From the NCBI RefSeq assembly GCF_019263705.2, contig NZ_JADQDK010000001.1:3100001-3164000 (forward strand): a stretch of DNA of 64,000 nt. Reading direction: 5' to 3'. The DNA comes from Pseudonocardia abyssalis. Its GTDB lineage: Bacteria > Actinomycetota > Actinomycetes > Mycobacteriales > Pseudonocardiaceae. Below, piece by piece: positions 61,546-64,000 of the stretch. The notes under the pieces are model-generated. The model saw only the letters and a list, made by a program, of their open reading frames with translations. It was not told where the DNA came from and did not search any database. Within the stretch, counting starts at the first letter, position 1, and every line of letters starts with the position of its first letter. A program made the translations under genes and the position numbers.

Positions 61546-63084
61546 ATGACGGTCGTGCGGCTGCTGGGGCCGCCCCAGCTGGGGGGCGCGACGCTGCCGC
61601 GCGGCCGCAAGCCCTGGGCGCTCGTCGCACTGCTGCTGTGCTCCACCGGTCCGGTCCCGCGCAGCCGCGTGATCGACCTGCTGTTCCCCGACGCCGTCGA
61701 CCCCCAGGCGGCGCTGCGCTGGACGCTCAGCCAGGCCCGGCGCGCCCTCGGGGACGCGGTGCGCCTCGGCGGCGACCCGCTGACCTGGGACGTGGCCGAC
61801 GGCGTGCACGTCGACGTCCTCGACGTGCTCGCCGGCCGCACCCCCACCGCGTGGCCGCTCGCCGAGGCGACGCTGCCGCTGCTGGAGGGCGCCGAGCCGG
61901 ACGTGCCGGAGTTCGCGGCGTGGCTGCACGGCCGTCGCCTCGATCTCGCCGCGGCCGGGGCACGGGTGCAACGCGCGCAGCGCACCCGGTCGTTCTCCCC
62001 CGCCGGCCGGGGCGCCGTCCGCGACCTGGTCCGGGTGGGCGAGCAGGTGATGGACGCGGGCGCGGCCCGCGACGGCACCGCGATCCTCGCCGGGGCGGTG
62101 CGCCGGGCCCGGGCGCTCGGCGACGACGCCGTGCTCGCGCAGGCGCTGGCCCACTACGGCCGCGGCGTCGTGCACGCGGTCGCCAGCACCGACCGCGGCG
62201 CGGCCGCCGCCCTGCGCGAGGCCGACCGCCTCGCCACCCGGGAGGGCCTGGCCGACGTCGCCGCGCTCGCCCGTCGCGAGCTGGGGTTCGTGGCCACCGC
62301 GACCGGCGACCAGGCGGGGGCGCTGGTGCAGCTCGCCCGGGCCGACGCCGCGGCGGAGGGGCGTCCGGAGCAGGAGGCCGGGGTGGCCTACGGGCGCGGG
62401 TTCGCCCTCGTCGACACGCTCGCCTCGGGCGGGGCGGTGCGGGAGCTGGACCGGGCCGTCGCGCTCGGCGAAGCCGCCGACCGGCCCCGCGCCACCGCGG
62501 CGGCGCTCGCCATGCGCGGCCGGGCCCGGCTGCAGCGCGACGAGGACGAGCAGGCCGGGTCCGACATCGACCGGGCCCGCGCGCTCGTGGCCGAGCTCGG
62601 CTGGACCCCGATGCGCCCGTGGGTGGAGTTCCTGCACGGCGAGGTGCTGCTGCGGGCGGGCCGCGCCGCCGACGCCGCGACGGTGTTCGCCGACGCCCGC
62701 ACCCTGGCCGAGGTCCTCGACGACGCCTGCTGGGTCGCGCTCACCGGGCGCGGCCTGGCCTCGGCCCGGGCCCGGCTCGGCGACCCCGCCGGTGCCGCCG
62801 CCGCGCTGCGCTCCACCTGCGACACCCTCGTCGCCGACGCCGACGTGTGCTGCTGGATCGAGCTGCACGTGCGCGACACCCTGTGCGCGGTCACGGCGTC
62901 GTTCGACGAGCCCGCGGCCGTCGCGGAGTGCCACGTGCTGGCCGACCGCGCCGACCGGGCCGGGCTGGGCGAGTTCGCCGTCCGCGCAGCGCGGCACCGG
63001 GCCCGGCTGGGCGACCCGGACGCCGTCCGTGAGCAGCGGGCGCGGGCCGGGCGCTACGACAACCCGGCGCTGCTGCGGACCTGA
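61546..63084 (+). CDS. Winged-helix/TPR (BTAD-like) transcriptional regulator
   Basis: A 512-aa protein. The N-terminal winged helix (about 1-90: VRLLGPPQLGGATLPRGRKPWALVALLL, ALRWTLSQARRALG) resembles SARP/AfsR-type DNA-binding domains. The rest is TPR-like helical repeats. There is no NB-ARC ATPase motif, so it is shorter than AfsR. GGAGG lies 8 nt upstream of the ATG. It probably regulates the flanking methyltransferase and hydrolase genes. Confidence 0.78.
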   Translation: MTVVRLLGPPQLGGATLPRGRKPWALVALLLCSTGPVPRSRVIDLLFPDAVDPQAALRWTLSQARRALGDAVRLGGDPLTWDVADGVHVDVLDVLAGRTPTAWPLAEATLPLLEGAEPDVPEFAAWLHGRRLDLAAAGARVQRAQRTRSFSPAGRGAVRDLVRVGEQVMDAGAARDGTAILAGAVRRARALGDDAVLAQALAHYGRGVVHAVASTDRGAAAALREADRLATREGLADVAALARRELGFVATATGDQAGALVQLARADAAAEGRPEQEAGVAYGRGFALVDTLASGGAVRELDRAVALGEAADRPRATAAALAMRGRARLQRDEDEQAGSDIDRARALVAELGWTPMRPWVEFLHGEVLLRAGRAADAATVFADARTLAEVLDDACWVALTGRGLASARARLGDPAGAAAALRSTCDTLVADADVCCWIELHVRDTLCAVTASFDEPAAVAECHVLADRADRAGLGEFAVRAARHRARLGDPDAVREQRARAGRYDNPALLRT

Positions 63085-63117
63085 ACCGGCGCGGACCCGG
63101 CGTCGAACGTCCGCGCG

Positions 63118-63996
63118 ATGAACGAGCGATTCGTGCGGGTCGGGGACATCGAGCTCTGCTACGAGTCCCTGGGCGACCCCGAGCACCCCACCGTCCTGCT
63201 GATCATGGGCCTGAACCTGTCGATGGACTGGTGGCGCGACGACTTCTGTTCGGATCTCGCCGCCCGCGGCTTCCACGTCGTCCGCTTCGACAACCGCGAC
63301 GTCGGCCGCTCCACCCACGTCCGCGGCCCCGGCATCACCGCGTGGGAGTTCCTGCGCCGTCGCGCCACGCCCGTCTACACGCTCGGCGACATGGCCGACG
63401 ACGCCGCGGGCCTCATCGCACACCTCGACCCGCGGGGCGCGCACGTCGTCGGGGCGTCGCTGGGGTCGATGGTGGCGCAGGAGGTCGCGATCCGGCACCC
63501 GCACCTCACCCGCTCCCTCGTCTCGATCATGGGGCGGCCCGGTGACGGACGCACCGGCAGAGTCCACTGGACGCGCATCCCCGACTTCCTCCGCCCACCG
63601 TCGGCCGACCCCGTCGAGGCGATGGTGGCGGCGTTCCGCCGGATCGGGTCCGCCGACCGCACCGGGCAGGACGACGAGGACGTGCGCGTGACGATGCGCC
63701 GCTCCATGTCCCGGGAGGTCGGGGACGGCAGCAGCCGCCAGCTCGCGGCGTGCGTCGGCGAGCGCGACCGCACCGCCGACCTCAGCGGGCTGACCATGCC
63801 CGCACTCGTGCTGCACGGCGAGCGCGACAAGGTCATCGTGCCCTCCGGCGGGCGTGCGACCGCCGCGGCGATCCCGGGAGCCGAGCTACTCGAGGTGCCG
63901 GGGATGGGCCACGACCTGGCCCGGTGGGTGTGGCCGACGGTGATCGACGGTATCGCCCGCACCGCGGCGCGCGCTCAGGACCGGACGACGTCGTAG
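63118..63996 (+). CDS. Alpha/beta hydrolase
   Basis: A 292-aa hydrolase. The nucleophile elbow is GASLGSM (S114), acid D237 lies in LHGERDKVI and the His is H265 in PGMGHD. The oxyanion region is LIMGLNLSMDWW. It resembles esterases of the RdmC/AclR type (aclacinomycin methylesterase-like), which are widespread and rarely characterised. Begins 33 nt after the regulator gene. The TAG stop lies 4 nt before the window edge. Confidence 0.9.
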   Translation: MNERFVRVGDIELCYESLGDPEHPTVLLIMGLNLSMDWWRDDFCSDLAARGFHVVRFDNRDVGRSTHVRGPGITAWEFLRRRATPVYTLGDMADDAAGLIAHLDPRGAHVVGASLGSMVAQEVAIRHPHLTRSLVSIMGRPGDGRTGRVHWTRIPDFLRPPSADPVEAMVAAFRRIGSADRTGQDDEDVRVTMRRSMSREVGDGSSRQLAACVGERDRTADLSGLTMPALVLHGERDKVIVPSGGRATAAAIPGAELLEVPGMGHDLARWVWPTVIDGIARTAARAQDRTTS

Positions 63997-64000
63997 GTCA

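Overview
The window is 64 kb of very GC-rich, densely packed chromosomal DNA from an actinomycete, most likely a Pseudonocardia-like member of the Pseudonocardiaceae. Several things point there. Many starts are GTG, ATGA/GTGA stop-start overlaps are common, and several genes look leaderless (a TAnnnT hexamer 6 to 8 nt before the start codon). There is a mycothiol-type DinB enzyme and an F420 (Ddn-like) reductase. The gene order (lepA; the transglutaminase/alpha-E/ATP-grasp operon; rpsT; holA; comEC-comEA; degV-octT-gpgP-rsfS-nadD; proB-obg-rpmA-rplU-rne) closely follows what I remember of the Mycobacterium tuberculosis Rv2404c-Rv2444c segment. I see no rRNA, tRNA, insertion sequence, prophage or CRISPR array. 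Genus and synteny are inferences made without a database search.

Layout. Kb 0-15 is mixed metabolic and regulatory DNA: an FAD/NAD(P) protein; a TetR-controlled ABC exporter operon ending in an N-formylglutamate amidohydrolase; an SsuD-like monooxygenase and an OsmC protein, each behind a tiny sulfur-type leader peptide; an XRE regulator; a fused ABC transporter; an enoyl-CoA hydratase; a sirtuin; a quinone-oxidoreductase-like dehydrogenase; and a MarR regulator. Kb 15-38 is the conserved core: lepA, mscL with a zinc ribbon, a diguanylate cyclase, the amidoligase-type operon, rpsT, holA, a SAM riboswitch with threonine synthase, comEC/comEA, the methylglucose-lipopolysaccharide genes octT and gpgP, rsfS, nadD, an AlkB-like gene under a LexA-type box, an M28 peptidase and a VWA protein.

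Kb 38-50 is the accessory part: a two-component system, a DUF4153 protein, a TetR/NTF2 pair (NTF2 frameshifted), an ArsR/SRPBCC pair, a MoxR ATPase, an AbiEi-like gene flanked by REP-like palindromes, a RecQ-phosphoribosyltransferase fusion, decayed phosphotransferase and acyl-CoA dehydrogenase ends, an F420 enzyme and a PCMT-like methyltransferase. Kb 50-60.6 returns to core genes: proB, obg, rpmA, rplU, rne and a paired radical-SAM system. Kb 60.7-64 holds a methyltransferase, a winged-helix/TPR regulator and an alpha/beta hydrolase.

The most informative non-coding signals are two sulfur-type leader peptides, a SAM-I riboswitch ahead of thrC, a LexA box ahead of the AlkB-like gene, two palindromic TetR-type operator regions, three nested REP-like palindromes (two flanking one gene), and a mirror-image array of 22-bp repeats between the PCMT-like gene and proB.
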